DNA of 25,011 bases, taken from IMG/VR virus record IMGVR_UViG_3300042691_022473, positions 1-25,011 of that record; one strand, 5' to 3'. This DNA comes from a virus. Of this stretch, positions 1 to 7,783 are shown one piece after another; the stretch's first letter is position 1, and each line of letters begins with the position of its first letter. Both the position numbers and the translations under genes were made by a program. The notes below the pieces were generated by a model, which saw only the letters and a list, made by a program, of their open reading frames with translations, searched no databases and was not told where the DNA came from.

Positions 1-1408
1 TTTGTGTATACGCAGTAGTTGCGTTGATTCTTCTCCATCCGTTGTAATCCCAACGTAAGTTCCAAGCCGCGCCTTTTCTAAGGTCTCTTAAGATTTCACG
101 GTCGATTTCAGCCGCAACTTGCTCAGATAATAAAGCCGTTAATTCAGCTTCAGCATCGATGTTGTGGAATGCCGCTACGTCTTGAGCTAATTCAGGTGAC
201 CATTGAGCTCTTAGTTTTCTTTCAGTCACAGAAACTGTTACAGATTCTAAGTCGAAAGAAACCTCACCGATTTTATCTTCGAACTCAAGTTCTTTGTAAC
301 GTCTGAACACCGCAGTGAAGTCATTAAGACCTAATGTTGTAATTGTTGTACCTGTGTAACCATCTAAAGATGTTGCATTACAGTTAGCACATACAGGACA
401 AGATAAGTCAACTTCTAAATAGATACAACCTGTTGGGTCACAAATATCGTTAAAGTATCCACCATTTCCTTCAGTTGGCCAAGGTGCTTGTGTTCTTTTT
501 GTTAAATCAGAAACAATTCCTTGTCCGTATTGTTGTGTAACTACACGGAACAATAAAGAATTTGGTTTAGTTTTAGCATCGTCAGCCCAAACAACGTTAC
601 AAGGTGAAGCGTCGTCAGTAAAGTCTGCGTTAGCGAATACTCTTAAATCAGCCAAGAAAGATTCTGAGTCATACTCATTTCCATCAGGTCCGATTAATTT
701 ACCATTACCTGTGTTAGCGAAACCACACATTTTAACGATAACTTTTCTAACGTTTTGACCATCGTACTCAGTACCTGCGTCAACTAAGTTAGAACCATTC
801 CAAACTTGTACGTCTGTAGTAACTGTGATAGCTGACCACTGACCTTTAGAATAGTCAAATAATCCTGGAGGGTCTAATTGACCTTCATTACCTTCATAGA
901 ATAAATCATAAAGACTTTTCTTGTAAGTAGGATTATAAGTACCTGTACCTGTCGTGTAACCCGCGCCAGCTTTAGCGTCTGCAGCAGTTGACCCGTCTAC
1001 CGCTCCAACAGGACCGTAGTGTTCTCCTGAACCGCCTTCATAAGTTGCGAAATCATAGTCACCATTATTATACCCTTGGATTTTAGGTACGAAGTAGAAC
1101 AATTTACCGATAGGTAAGTTCATAGCTTGTACAGAAACGATGTCGTTTGCTAACAACTTAGAGAATACACGTCTAACGATTGGGAAAACTACAGTTTCAA
1201 AAGAACCTGATGAACCGTCAGAAGTTGCTTCGTTAATTAGGTGAGACGCTTGGTTCTCATATAACTGAGCTACGTTCTCTTTTAAATGTCCTTTTAGACC
1301 TTCTAGGAATCCTAATCTATCCCATTTGTTAATTGTATCTTCTTTGATAACTTTAAGGTGCTTAAGACCAATGTTACCAACAAGACCTGATTCTAATAAT
1401 GCTCCCAT
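1..1408 (-). CDS. 23: Major capsid protein, T4 gp23-like (C-terminus cut off by window edge)
   Basis: This is the main capsomer protein of the phage head. Reading the minus strand from the ATG at 1408 gives an open frame of 469 codons with no stop before the window edge, so the C-terminus is missing. The N-terminus begins MGALLESGLVGNIGLKHLK. A diagnostic gp23 segment, SPELAQDVAAFHNIDAEAE followed by LTALLSEQVAAEIDREIL, lies close to the left edge and matches the conserved T4 gp23 region. The order gp17-gp20-gp21-gp22-gp23 on the same strand supports the call. An unusual cysteine cluster, CPVCANC, lies at 380-400. No Shine-Dalgarno sequence precedes the ATG; the 42-nt gap to the upstream gene is A/T only in character. 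In T4 the N-terminus of gp23 is cleaved by gp21; the cleavage site here was not determined. Confidence 0.95.
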   Translation of the reverse strand, partial: MGALLESGLVGNIGLKHLKVIKEDTINKWDRLGFLEGLKGHLKENVAQLYENQASHLINEATSDGSSGSFETVVFPIVRRVFSKLLANDIVSVQAMNLPIGKLFYFVPKIQGYNNGDYDFATYEGGSGEHYGPVGAVDGSTAADAKAGAGYTTGTGTYNPTYKKSLYDLFYEGNEGQLDPPGLFDYSKGQWSAITVTTDVQVWNGSNLVDAGTEYDGQNVRKVIVKMCGFANTGNGKLIGPDGNEYDSESFLADLRVFANADFTDDASPCNVVWADDAKTKPNSLLFRVVTQQYGQGIVSDLTKRTQAPWPTEGNGGYFNDICDPTGCIYLEVDLSCPVCANCNATSLDGYTGTTITTLGLNDFTAVFRRYKELEFEDKIGEVSFDLESVTVSVTERKLRAQWSPELAQDVAAFHNIDAEAELTALLSEQVAAEIDREILRDLRKGAAWNLRWDYNGWRRINATTAYTQ

Positions 1409-1450
1409 TTTTTTGGTTTTTTATTTGCTTTTTTGTTTATTTATTTTTAT

Positions 1451-3139
1451 TTATCTTAATTTTGACATTAAGTCTTTCATTCTTAAGAATTGTGGATTCT
1501 CATATGTCTTAGACTCAATCAAGTTAACCGCTGAACCTGTAGAAGGAGCTTTTTCAATTACTCTTTCAAATGATTCATTAATTGGTGATTGGTTTGATGA
1601 CACTGACAATTCATCCTTAATTTGGTGATATAAATTCTTAGACTCTTTAATAGTTTCTACAGAATCAAATCTTCTTAATATATTGATTTTTTCTTGTTTA
1701 GATGTTGAGTGTTCTGTAAACAAACGTGTAGCGTAAGCTAAGTTTGAATTAAACACCGCAACTTCATTCAATTTATTTCTGAAGATATTTAATGCTTTTC
1801 TGTATTCTTCATTCTTTTCTCTAAGGATTTGTATTTCTCTTCCGTCAACACTTTCATTTACACCTTTTCTAAATGTAAGATTTCTATTTGGTGTGATTCC
1901 TTTTCTTAGTCCTCGACTTTTATCTTTTGAACCATTACCGTAAGTACGTGCTGCTTCTTTTGTTTCAACTTTCTTAGGTTTAACTCTAAATTCACCATCC
2001 ATTTGACCGTTGTCTTTATCTGCGTCAAACTTAGATGCTTTTTTAGCGTTACCAAATCCAATACCTTTACCTCCATAACCTTGTTTTTTCTTTGGTAGGT
2101 CTTGGTTAGGTTTGCTATCATATTTAAATTTAGGTCTACCCATTCCAACTCCAGGTGCTTTACGAGACATTTTTTTACTCTCCATTACAGGTTCTTCTGA
2201 ATCTTCATCAATGTCGAATTCAAATTCTTCTTCATCCTCTTCTTCGTCATCAAATTTAGAATAAGGTCTTCTTGGCATTTCCTTTTTGTCAAATGGACCA
2301 AATTCAGCATCCATATCTAACCATTCTCTACCATATTCATCAAGTTCAAGATTATCACCTTCACCATCAAATTCAATTTCGTAAACAATGTCAGAATCAT
2401 CTTCACCTAATTGGTCTACGCCAGCATCACCCATCATGTCTTCATTAAGACCGTCTAAATCGTCCTCGTCTAAATCGAATTCGCCCATATAATCAGAACC
2501 ATAGTCGTCAATTTCAGCTTCTTCTTGAGAATCATCACCGAACACTCTTTCAACAAGAGATTCAATAGTTTCTTCCTCTTCTAAATCACCTGTTGACCAA
2601 TCATCGTCTTCACTTAAATCTGCAACTTCGTCAGAGAAATCCTCTTCGTCTAAATCAGAGTATTCAGATAAGTAATCGTCTTCTTCGATGTTTTCACCTA
2701 CTATCATATATTCTTTGTTTGTTTCGTTATCTTTTAGGTTTATGTTTCCATTAGGGTCCTTAGTAACCACGATTTGGTCTTCAGGCCCAAGTAACTGAAA
2801 CACTTTAAGAACTTCAGAACTATCTTGTCCTGTAAGGTCAATAACATCTTCAGAATCAGTATCCATGTTCATACCCATATCAACTTCTTCTTCATCACCT
2901 AAGTCGTTATCTGTATCAGTATCGTCTTCCACATCGTCTTCAACGTCTGTGTCGTCTTCAACATCAACTTCTGTTTCAACCTCATCCTCATCTTGTTCTG
3001 AAAGAGATTCTTTTACTAAGTCTTTGATTTCTTGCTTCATTGTTGATGCAAGTATTCCTTTTGCATTCTCGGCAACCGCCTCCTCCAAATTTTTCATTTG
3101 GATGATTGCTTCTTCTACTAATGATTTTTCTTTTGCCAT
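1451..3139 (-). CDS. 22: Prohead core scaffold-like protein (gp22 position), very acidic
   Basis: A 562-residue protein whose first two thirds are extremely rich in Asp and Glu, with runs such as DEDEVETEVDVEDDTDVEDD. It then changes to a Lys/Gly-rich linker and a helical C-terminus. The C-terminal part (roughly residues 430-520) contains LNEVAVFNSNLAYATRLF followed by KQEKINILRRFD, a pattern I associate with phage prohead core scaffolds. It sits exactly where T4 has gene 22, between protease and capsid genes. It is about twice the length of T4 gp22 (269 residues), so the acidic part is an expansion. A TATTTATA box lies 22 nt upstream of the ATG, and a terminator separates it from the upstream gene. 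The scaffold role is inferred from position, acidity and C-terminal pattern. Confidence 0.75.
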   Translation of the reverse strand: MAKEKSLVEEAIIQMKNLEEAVAENAKGILASTMKQEIKDLVKESLSEQDEDEVETEVDVEDDTDVEDDVEDDTDTDNDLGDEEEVDMGMNMDTDSEDVIDLTGQDSSEVLKVFQLLGPEDQIVVTKDPNGNINLKDNETNKEYMIVGENIEEDDYLSEYSDLDEEDFSDEVADLSEDDDWSTGDLEEEETIESLVERVFGDDSQEEAEIDDYGSDYMGEFDLDEDDLDGLNEDMMGDAGVDQLGEDDSDIVYEIEFDGEGDNLELDEYGREWLDMDAEFGPFDKKEMPRRPYSKFDDEEEDEEEFEFDIDEDSEEPVMESKKMSRKAPGVGMGRPKFKYDSKPNQDLPKKKQGYGGKGIGFGNAKKASKFDADKDNGQMDGEFRVKPKKVETKEAARTYGNGSKDKSRGLRKGITPNRNLTFRKGVNESVDGREIQILREKNEEYRKALNIFRNKLNEVAVFNSNLAYATRLFTEHSTSKQEKINILRRFDSVETIKESKNLYHQIKDELSVSSNQSPINESFERVIEKAPSTGSAVNLIESKTYENPQFLRMKDLMSKLR

Positions 3140-3161
3140 TTTGCGTTTTATTATTTTTATA

Positions 3162-3169
3162 TATAAATA
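3162..3169 (-). promoter_or_regulatory. TATTTATA box (candidate late promoter) before scaffold gene
   Basis: Exact sense-strand TATTTATA, 22 nt upstream of the ATG at 3139, in the context AATATTTATATATAAAA. It follows the terminator at 3257-3287, as expected for a fresh transcription start. The promoter role is inferred from recurrence. Confidence 0.5.
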
Positions 3170-3256
3170 TTACCAATTGTTAAAAAAGTTTTATTTTTAA
3201 CTATTTCAACAATTAGTTTTTTATATTGAATAAATATTTCCGTTTTGACAAAAAAC

Positions 3257-3287
3257 AAAAAGGAGGTCTTTTGAACCTCCTTTTTTT
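3257..3287 (-). terminator. Intrinsic terminator downstream of the 69-aa gene
   Basis: The hairpin has GGAGGT (3262-3267) pairing with ACCTCC (3275-3280) around a 7-nt loop. It is extended by A-tract/T-tract pairing on both sides, so it carries a T-run in either direction. On the minus strand it ends the transcript of the gene at 3314-3523. It is not an SD site for a plus-strand gene, as no plus-strand reading frame follows. Confidence 0.8.
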
Positions 3288-3313
3288 ATGTTAATTAAAC
3301 TATTGAAATCTAA

Positions 3314-3523
3314 TTATTCTATCACCTCATCTATTTTACTTTCAACAATAGCGGTTATTCTCCAATCCTGAGTATAGTTCTCAAATACCTTTGTAACTTT
3401 AGCCTCAACGTCAGTTGGATTGTAACCTTTAACTAACTTTTCTTCTTTTTGTTTTTTTACTTTACCTGATTCTGAATCTACCATATCAATAGTAACTCGT
3501 GCAATGAAATACTTTTCGTCCAT
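3314..3523 (-). CDS. Small conserved-type phage protein, 69 aa, unknown
   Basis: A 69-residue charged protein starting MDEKYFIARVTIDMVDSESG. The layout is a beta-strand start, a Lys-rich middle (KVKKQKEEKLVKGY), a helix (NPTDVEAKVTKVFENY) and a final strand. The arrangement is reminiscent of the small Bacteroidota DUF4494 family, but that is a weak impression from pattern only. It lies between the protease and scaffold genes in the head cluster, 13 nt from the protease stop. Its ATG overlaps a one-base variant of the recurrent upstream box (TATTTATG), so its leader may be very short, or it may be transcribed from the protease promoter. A terminator follows it. A head assembly role is plausible from location only. 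Confidence 0.7.
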   Translation of the reverse strand: MDEKYFIARVTIDMVDSESGKVKKQKEEKLVKGYNPTDVEAKVTKVFENYTQDWRITAIVESKIDEVIE

Positions 3524-3536
3524 AAATAATTTTTTT

Positions 3537-4262
3537 TTAATATCCTAAATAATCGGATAACTTTTTCATTAAGTCAAGAGACTTATTTCCTGACTGACCA
3601 ATATTTCTTTCAACTGACATTCTTTTTTCCTCATCAAGATTTTCTTCAAAATTATCTCTATCTTCAGGATTTAAAAATAAATATGCCCCAGGTGTTGATG
3701 GTGAGGATACAAGGTCAAAACAAATTAATTCAAAATCATCTTGTACTTCATTTTGTTCCCCAACTTTTTTTAATGACCCAACTCCACGAGAAGAAATACC
3801 TAAAGTAACACCTTGTCTTAAATAATTTGCCGCCATATCTCCTTTAGTGGAAACAATTCCTCTTTCATGAAAACCTGGACTTGTTAATAATTTTAACTTA
3901 CCCATTAATATAGGACCGTCCCACCATATTTCCGTAATAATATGTGAAACTCTATCTAAATCTATTAATGAAGATTCGGGGTGATTTAATTCAGAAAGAG
4001 AAGTTCCTTTTTCAATCATTTTTTTATAATTATCCGCCTCTCTCTTTAATATTCTTTCAGGATATATTCTACCGTTTCTATTTGGGGTATTATATTTTTG
4101 TAGAACCGCATAAAACTCAAATGGTTTAGTATGGTCCATAAAATTTTTAGATTCTTTAATTATGTCAGAATTATGCTTGTCTTTAGGATTTATAAACCCC
4201 GCATCATATTCGATAAGAATCCCTTTACCAACTTGGCCTGGTTGTATTATTTGTAAACTCAT
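3537..4262 (-). CDS. 21: Prohead core protease, T4 gp21-like
   Basis: A serine protease that matures the prohead by cutting scaffold and capsid proteins. From the ATG at 4262 the product is 241 residues; a TTG two codons upstream is in frame but less likely. Visible motifs are NTPNRNGRIYP (about 58-68), ELNHPE with the probable catalytic His94, GISSRG (155-160) with the probable nucleophile Ser157 or Ser158, and CFDLVSSPS with Asp183 as the likely third residue. These match the herpesvirus-type protease fold of T4 gp21. The gene lies between portal and capsid genes as in T4. A TATTTATA box lies 14 nt upstream of the ATG, and there is no Shine-Dalgarno sequence. The length is close to T4 gp21 (212 residues). 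Confidence 0.93.
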   Translation of the reverse strand: MSLQIIQPGQVGKGILIEYDAGFINPKDKHNSDIIKESKNFMDHTKPFEFYAVLQKYNTPNRNGRIYPERILKREADNYKKMIEKGTSLSELNHPESSLIDLDRVSHIITEIWWDGPILMGKLKLLTSPGFHERGIVSTKGDMAANYLRQGVTLGISSRGVGSLKKVGEQNEVQDDFELICFDLVSSPSTPGAYLFLNPEDRDNFEENLDEEKRMSVERNIGQSGNKSLDLMKKLSDYLGY

Positions 4263-4276
4263 TGTCAATTTTTTAT

Positions 4277-4284
4277 TATAAATA
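4277..4284 (-). promoter_or_regulatory. TATTTATA box (candidate late promoter) before gp21
   Basis: Exact sense-strand TATTTATA, 14 nt before the ATG at 4262, in the context AATATTTATAATAAAA. The flanking bases are nearly identical to those of the boxes at 5763 and 7784. Confidence 0.55.
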
Positions 4285-4299
4285 TTAAAGTGATTGAGT

Positions 4300-4746
4300 T
4301 TATACCTTTACTTTATCTCTTTTACTTAAATAAAAGGTAAAATACTTGTTTTCTAAAAATCCGTTTTGAAACACATCTTTAGCCATTTTTTTTAATGTAT
4401 CTCGTAAAGTGTTTGATTTAAAATCCATACCCTCATCTTTTAAGTACAAATTTATCTCAAGGTTTAGAAATGATTTTTTACCTAATGTTAGTCCGCTAGA
4501 CCTTAAATCTAAGTCTACTATAAATTTATCATCGAAAATTGTTTTATCCAAGGACTCTAAAACAACATGTTTTATTGTTCTACTTAAATTTTGAACTACC
4601 CTGTTCCAATTTTCAGAATCTTTAATTGGTTCTACCCATGTTTGAATGTTTAAATACAACGACCTAAAATTAAACGAATCAACTGTACCATAAATTACTT
4701 TGGCCGTTTTGAATCCTGCGATTTTCGAGGTTTTCCCCTTTTTCAT
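4300..4746 (-). CDS. Unknown head-cluster protein, 148 aa
   Basis: I do not recognise this protein. The frame stays open upstream to 4911, but that extension is hydrophobic and overlaps the bS21 gene on the other strand. I therefore start it at the ATG at 4746, which begins MKKGKTSKIAGFKTAKVIYG. The product is basic at the N-terminus with alternating strands (IVDLDLRSSGLTL, FLNLEINLYLK) and a helix near the end; no membrane segment or catalytic motif is evident. It lies between bS21 (divergent, 94 nt away) and the protease gene. It occupies the region where T4 has small prohead core genes (67 and 68), but no similarity to them is claimed. No TATTTATA box precedes it, so it may depend on read-through from the gene at 5032-5748. 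Confidence 0.65.
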   Translation of the reverse strand: MKKGKTSKIAGFKTAKVIYGTVDSFNFRSLYLNIQTWVEPIKDSENWNRVVQNLSRTIKHVVLESLDKTIFDDKFIVDLDLRSSGLTLGKKSFLNLEINLYLKDEGMDFKSNTLRDTLKKMAKDVFQNGFLENKYFTFYLSKRDKVKV

Positions 4747-4767
4747 TAAATTCCATATTTTTTTAAG

Positions 4768-4796
4768 TTTATTTTTTAAAAAAATAGGTATATTTG
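4768..4796 (+). promoter_or_regulatory. Bacteroidota-type promoter for bS21
   Basis: The -7 element TATATTTG (4789-4796) matches TAnnTTTG exactly. A weak -33 element TTTA (4768-4771) lies 17 nt upstream. Transcription would begin near 4803 and give a leader of about 38 nt. No strong Shine-Dalgarno sequence is visible in that leader. Confidence 0.6.
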
Positions 4797-4840
4797 TATC
4801 AATAGTCAAAAAAAGGTAAAAACCGAGATATATGTAATAT

Positions 4841-5035
4841 ATGATAATAGTTAAAGTAGATAATAAGAACTCAATCGAGAAAGCGTTAAAGCAGTACAAA
4901 AGTAAAATCATTAAGACAAGACAAATGTCGGAATTAAATGATAGAAAAACTTTTGTTAAAAAATCAGTTAAAAGAAGAAAACAACTTCAGAAAGCGAAAT
5001 ACGTACAGAAAACATTTAAATCTAATTTAGATTAA
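4841..5035 (+). CDS. rpsU: Ribosomal protein bS21, phage-encoded
   Basis: A 64-residue bS21 protein of the 30S subunit. It begins MIIVKVDNKNSIEKALKQYK and continues with FVKKSVKRRKQLQKAKYVQK, which follows the Bacteroidota bS21 pattern nearly along its whole length. Tyr54 is present. In the Flavobacterium johnsoniae ribosome, the equivalent bS21 tyrosine helps hold the 16S 3' tail so that the anti-Shine-Dalgarno sequence is hidden (as I recall the published structure). The gene runs against the head genes, has its own host-type promoter, and its TAA overlaps the opposing TAA of the gene at 5032-5748. It could replace host bS21 on ribosomes during infection. Phage bS21 genes have been reported before; this one in a T4-like head cluster is notable. 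Confidence 0.92.
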   Translation: MIIVKVDNKNSIEKALKQYKSKIIKTRQMSELNDRKTFVKKSVKRRKQLQKAKYVQKTFKSNLD

Positions 5036-5748
5036 AGATTTTCTTTTAATTTTTTTAACTTAAATAAAGTAAATTTATCGCATTTTTCTGATGAGACTTT
5101 TTGGATTGTTTCATTTATTCGAGATAATGTCTCAGAATCAGAACCCTCTTTAAGATTTGTTAATTTAGTAACGACTTCTTGTTTAACATTATTAAAATCA
5201 TCTACCAATGACGAATCGTTAGTATTTAAAAAATCAATCAATTCTTTTTTTTCAGACTCATTTAAACTTTCAACGTAATTCGAGATTGTTTTGTTAGCAA
5301 TTCCAACCATAGTACTTAGAGGTAACGAAACGTATTCTTTTTGGATTGGTCTTGGTTTTGTTATAGATTCTTTAATTAATTTTTTACTTTTAATTTTAGA
5401 CTCAATAGTTAATACATCATTAGAAAATAAATTATCAATATTAGAATACTCATTTTCAGTTTTGATTGTACCAACCCAATTTTTTAATTTTAAAATATCT
5501 TTTTCTTTAATTTTATTAATTGTATTTTCATATATTGTAATACATTCATTAATATAATCATTAGCGATTAAATCATTTAAACCTCGTTTAGAGTTTAACT
5601 CATCGTAAAGATAAAATAATTTACTTATGTTTTTATTTTCTAAAACATTAATTTTAAATCTTTTTAATTCTTCTTTAAATGTATTATTTGCATAAGACTC
5701 AACTAATACCTTTTCTATTTTTGATTTTAATAATCCAAACTTAACCAT
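5032..5748 (-). CDS. Unknown helical head-cluster protein, 238 aa
   Basis: I do not recognise this protein. It is 238 residues, Lys/Asn/Glu-rich and predicted mainly helical by eye, beginning MVKFGLLKSKIEKVLVESY and ending FTLFKLKKLKENL. A basic segment with prolines (ITKPRPIQKEYVSLP) sits near the middle. No signal peptide or membrane segment is seen. It lies immediately downstream of the portal gene (22 nt apart). The region matches that of T4 genes 67 and 68 (prohead core proteins), so a core or scaffold accessory role is a reasonable guess from position. A TATTTATA box lies 14 nt before the ATG. Its stop codon overlaps the stop of the convergent bS21 gene. Confidence 0.7.
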   Translation of the reverse strand: MVKFGLLKSKIEKVLVESYANNTFKEELKRFKINVLENKNISKLFYLYDELNSKRGLNDLIANDYINECITIYENTINKIKEKDILKLKNWVGTIKTENEYSNIDNLFSNDVLTIESKIKSKKLIKESITKPRPIQKEYVSLPLSTMVGIANKTISNYVESLNESEKKELIDFLNTNDSSLVDDFNNVKQEVVTKLTNLKEGSDSETLSRINETIQKVSSEKCDKFTLFKLKKLKENL

Positions 5749-5762
5749 TTTCTATTTTTTAT

Positions 5763-5770
5763 TATAAATA
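5763..5770 (-). promoter_or_regulatory. TATTTATA box (candidate late promoter)
   Basis: Exact sense-strand TATTTATA, 14 nt before the ATG at 5748, abutting the portal stop codon. The sense context is GATATTTATAATAAAAAA. Confidence 0.55.
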
Positions 5771-7582
5771 TCAATCCCCTAAAAGTTTATTCAATCTTTC
5801 TTCCATTTCACCTAAAGAATTTTTTGCTTTAGATAAATCTATGTAAGAATCCTCATCAGTTAATGAGTCAGATTCTAATAATATTTTTAAGTTATCTCTA
5901 CCAAATGATTCAGGAGTAACTCCCGCGTCACCACCTGGTTCAGGACCTGGAGGTGGAGGAGGACCTCCCATATCACCACCACCTGGAGGTGGAGGAGGTG
6001 CTCCGCCCGCAGTATCACCTGATTTAGCACCACCGTAAAGTTTGTCCACATTATCAAATAAACCTGTACGTGTTATTATTGTTGCAGTATTTGTTAGTTC
6101 CGCACCAACCGCCTTTTCAATTCTTTGTTGTTGTAAATCAAGTTTAATTTCTTCATCAGAAAATCCTAAAATATGTTTTTTAGCCCACGATATTGAAACA
6201 GGTGCGACCCCTTCAATAGCGGTTACCGCATCTTTGTATAGTAATATTTTTTCTTTCCAAACATCAACTTTTAATAAATCCGCTTGTGTTGACGGGTTAG
6301 TTAAACCTAAAGTAAAATTACTTAACTCATCCTCAAAACCTAATAGAAATAAATGAATAATTGCAATTTTATTCATTTCTGCAATCATACATTTTTGTAT
6401 TCTGTTGATTGTTCTTGCAAAACGAATATCTTGTAGTGATAAGTTTTTACCTTCTCCAACAACTTCTTCAAACCCTAAAAATGCTTTAGGTACTCTTAAT
6501 GCGGTTAAAAGTTTTTTCTGAATATATTCAATATCCGCGATTTCTGCCAAGTTTTGAGCTCCAGGTAAAGTATCTATCGGAGAAGCTTGTGCTGGGTCAC
6601 GAACAGGAATGAAATAGTCTTGGTCAACCGCCATTTGATTAAACCTTAAATCAACATTACCTGTTTTATCGTCAACAACTTGATTTCTTTTAAATTTATT
6701 AGCGACTCTTTGTACGTATGCCTCAACATCTTTATCATCCATATTACCAACAAAAACTTTAAATACTCTTCTTTCAGGAGCTCTTGAAGTTCTGTATATT
6801 AACATGGCATCTTCAGACAATAAAAGTTGTTTCCAAATACGTCTTGCTTTTTCTAACATAGATGTACCATAGGGAAGTTTTCTATCGTCACCTAATAATC
6901 TAAAGTGAGCAATTTCCCATGAATTAAATTCCATGTCTTTAATTTTCCATTTAAATCTTAACCCTTTATTTTCTGCGGGTTCATCAACATTTTGTCTTGT
7001 GGCTTGTGCAGGCATCCCCCTTTCCAACCTTTCAATTTCAATGTTAGGTAATTGCATACACCCAACAACTCCTTTTTCAGAATCTAATTTTAAATAAACA
7101 AAATTATCACCATATTTACATGTGTTTCTTGTCCACATAGGTAAATTGGTGTTAATATCTAAAACATTATTAAATAAATCGGCTAATATCCCTTTTATTC
7201 GTTTAGACTCTGAATAAATCTGTAACATATAACCGTTTTGGTCTACTGTAGTTGATTCCTCACCGTATATATCCAAGGCGGCTGAAATCTCAGGAGTATA
7301 TTCCATAGATTCATAATCATAAAATGATGCCAATCTTGTTGGTTCATAATAAACCGCTTGAGTATATAAGTTACTTTCAATTTTAGTCCATTGATTGCCC
7401 AAATACATTGTTTGTTGGGCTTGTAACAATTCCCTTTCGTATTCTTGTTTTGAAGTTGTTTTTAAAAGGTCTTTCTTATCAAATTTAAATGTTGGGTAAT
7501 CTTGATTTAATAAGGCGTTAGGTCCAAAAGCATGGGACAATCTTTGCCAAACAGTAAGATTATTATTGTTATTATTTTCCAT
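5771..7582 (-). CDS. 20: Portal vertex protein, T4 gp20-like
   Basis: The portal forms the dodecameric ring at the head vertex through which DNA enters and leaves, and it nucleates prohead assembly. The 603-residue product is close in size to T4 gp20 (524) plus an extra C-terminus. Recognisable stretches include TRNTCKYGDNFVYLKLD, the segment FNSWEIAHFRLLGDDRKLPY, EDAMLIYRTSRAPERRVF, and YIQKKLLTALRVPKAFLGFEE-like sequence, all typical of gp20 portals. A Pro/Gly-rich tract (around residues 522-552) precedes a short acidic helical tail; this insert is not a T4 feature. The gene follows a 49-codon gene and the terminase. A TATTTATA box lies 29 nt upstream of the ATG. Confidence 0.95.
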   Translation of the reverse strand: MENNNNNNLTVWQRLSHAFGPNALLNQDYPTFKFDKKDLLKTTSKQEYERELLQAQQTMYLGNQWTKIESNLYTQAVYYEPTRLASFYDYESMEYTPEISAALDIYGEESTTVDQNGYMLQIYSESKRIKGILADLFNNVLDINTNLPMWTRNTCKYGDNFVYLKLDSEKGVVGCMQLPNIEIERLERGMPAQATRQNVDEPAENKGLRFKWKIKDMEFNSWEIAHFRLLGDDRKLPYGTSMLEKARRIWKQLLLSEDAMLIYRTSRAPERRVFKVFVGNMDDKDVEAYVQRVANKFKRNQVVDDKTGNVDLRFNQMAVDQDYFIPVRDPAQASPIDTLPGAQNLAEIADIEYIQKKLLTALRVPKAFLGFEEVVGEGKNLSLQDIRFARTINRIQKCMIAEMNKIAIIHLFLLGFEDELSNFTLGLTNPSTQADLLKVDVWKEKILLYKDAVTAIEGVAPVSISWAKKHILGFSDEEIKLDLQQQRIEKAVGAELTNTATIITRTGLFDNVDKLYGGAKSGDTAGGAPPPPPGGGDMGGPPPPPGPEPGGDAGVTPESFGRDNLKILLESDSLTDEDSYIDLSKAKNSLGEMEERLNKLLGD

Positions 7583-7611
7583 ATATTTAATTTAACCACA
7601 AATAGGAATAA

Positions 7612-7619
7612 TATAAATA
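7612..7619 (-). promoter_or_regulatory. TATTTATA box (candidate late promoter) before portal
   Basis: Exact sense-strand TATTTATA, 29 nt before the portal ATG at 7582. It lies just downstream of the stop of the 49-aa gene. Confidence 0.5.
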
Positions 7620-7620
7620 G

Positions 7621-7770
7621 TTATTGATTATTACCCTTACTATCACTACCTTTTTGTTGATTTATTTTATTATCACCGCCAGGTTTAACAGTGCTAATCC
7701 CTTGGCCTGGAACGTTTAATTTACTTCCATTAAATTTTTTACCCGACCTTTTTCTACTTATTAGACCCAT
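7621..7770 (-). CDS. Small basic protein, 49 aa, between terminase and portal
   Basis: A short reading frame of 49 codons plus TAA. It starts MGLISRKRSGKKFNGSKLN and ends KGSDSKGNNQ, and is basic at the N-terminus and Gly/Asn/Ser-rich after that. It has its own TATTTATA box 13 nt upstream, with the same flanks as the boxes before gp21 and gp17, and fills the gap between the terminase and portal genes. The upstream box and the tight packing argue that it is real, although the sequence is too short and too low in complexity to assign. T4 has the tail genes 18 and 19 at this place; this protein is not one of them. Confidence 0.6.
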   Translation of the reverse strand: MGLISRKRSGKKFNGSKLNVPGQGISTVKPGGDNKINQQKGSDSKGNNQ

Positions 7771-7783
7771 AGTTTTGTTTTAT

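Noticed and set aside
2865-3200. Plus-strand Ser-rich frame opposite the acidic scaffold gene
   Set aside because: It is the complement of Asp/Glu codons (Ser/Thr runs), a typical shadow of an acidic gene.
3258-3267. AAAAGGAGGT as a strong Shine-Dalgarno site on the plus strand
   Set aside because: It is one arm of a terminator hairpin and no plus-strand gene follows.
4747-4911. Hydrophobic 55-residue N-terminal extension of the 148-aa protein, looking like membrane segments
   Set aside because: It is the antisense of the bS21 start and its AT-rich promoter region. The ATG at 4746 begins a normal soluble protein.
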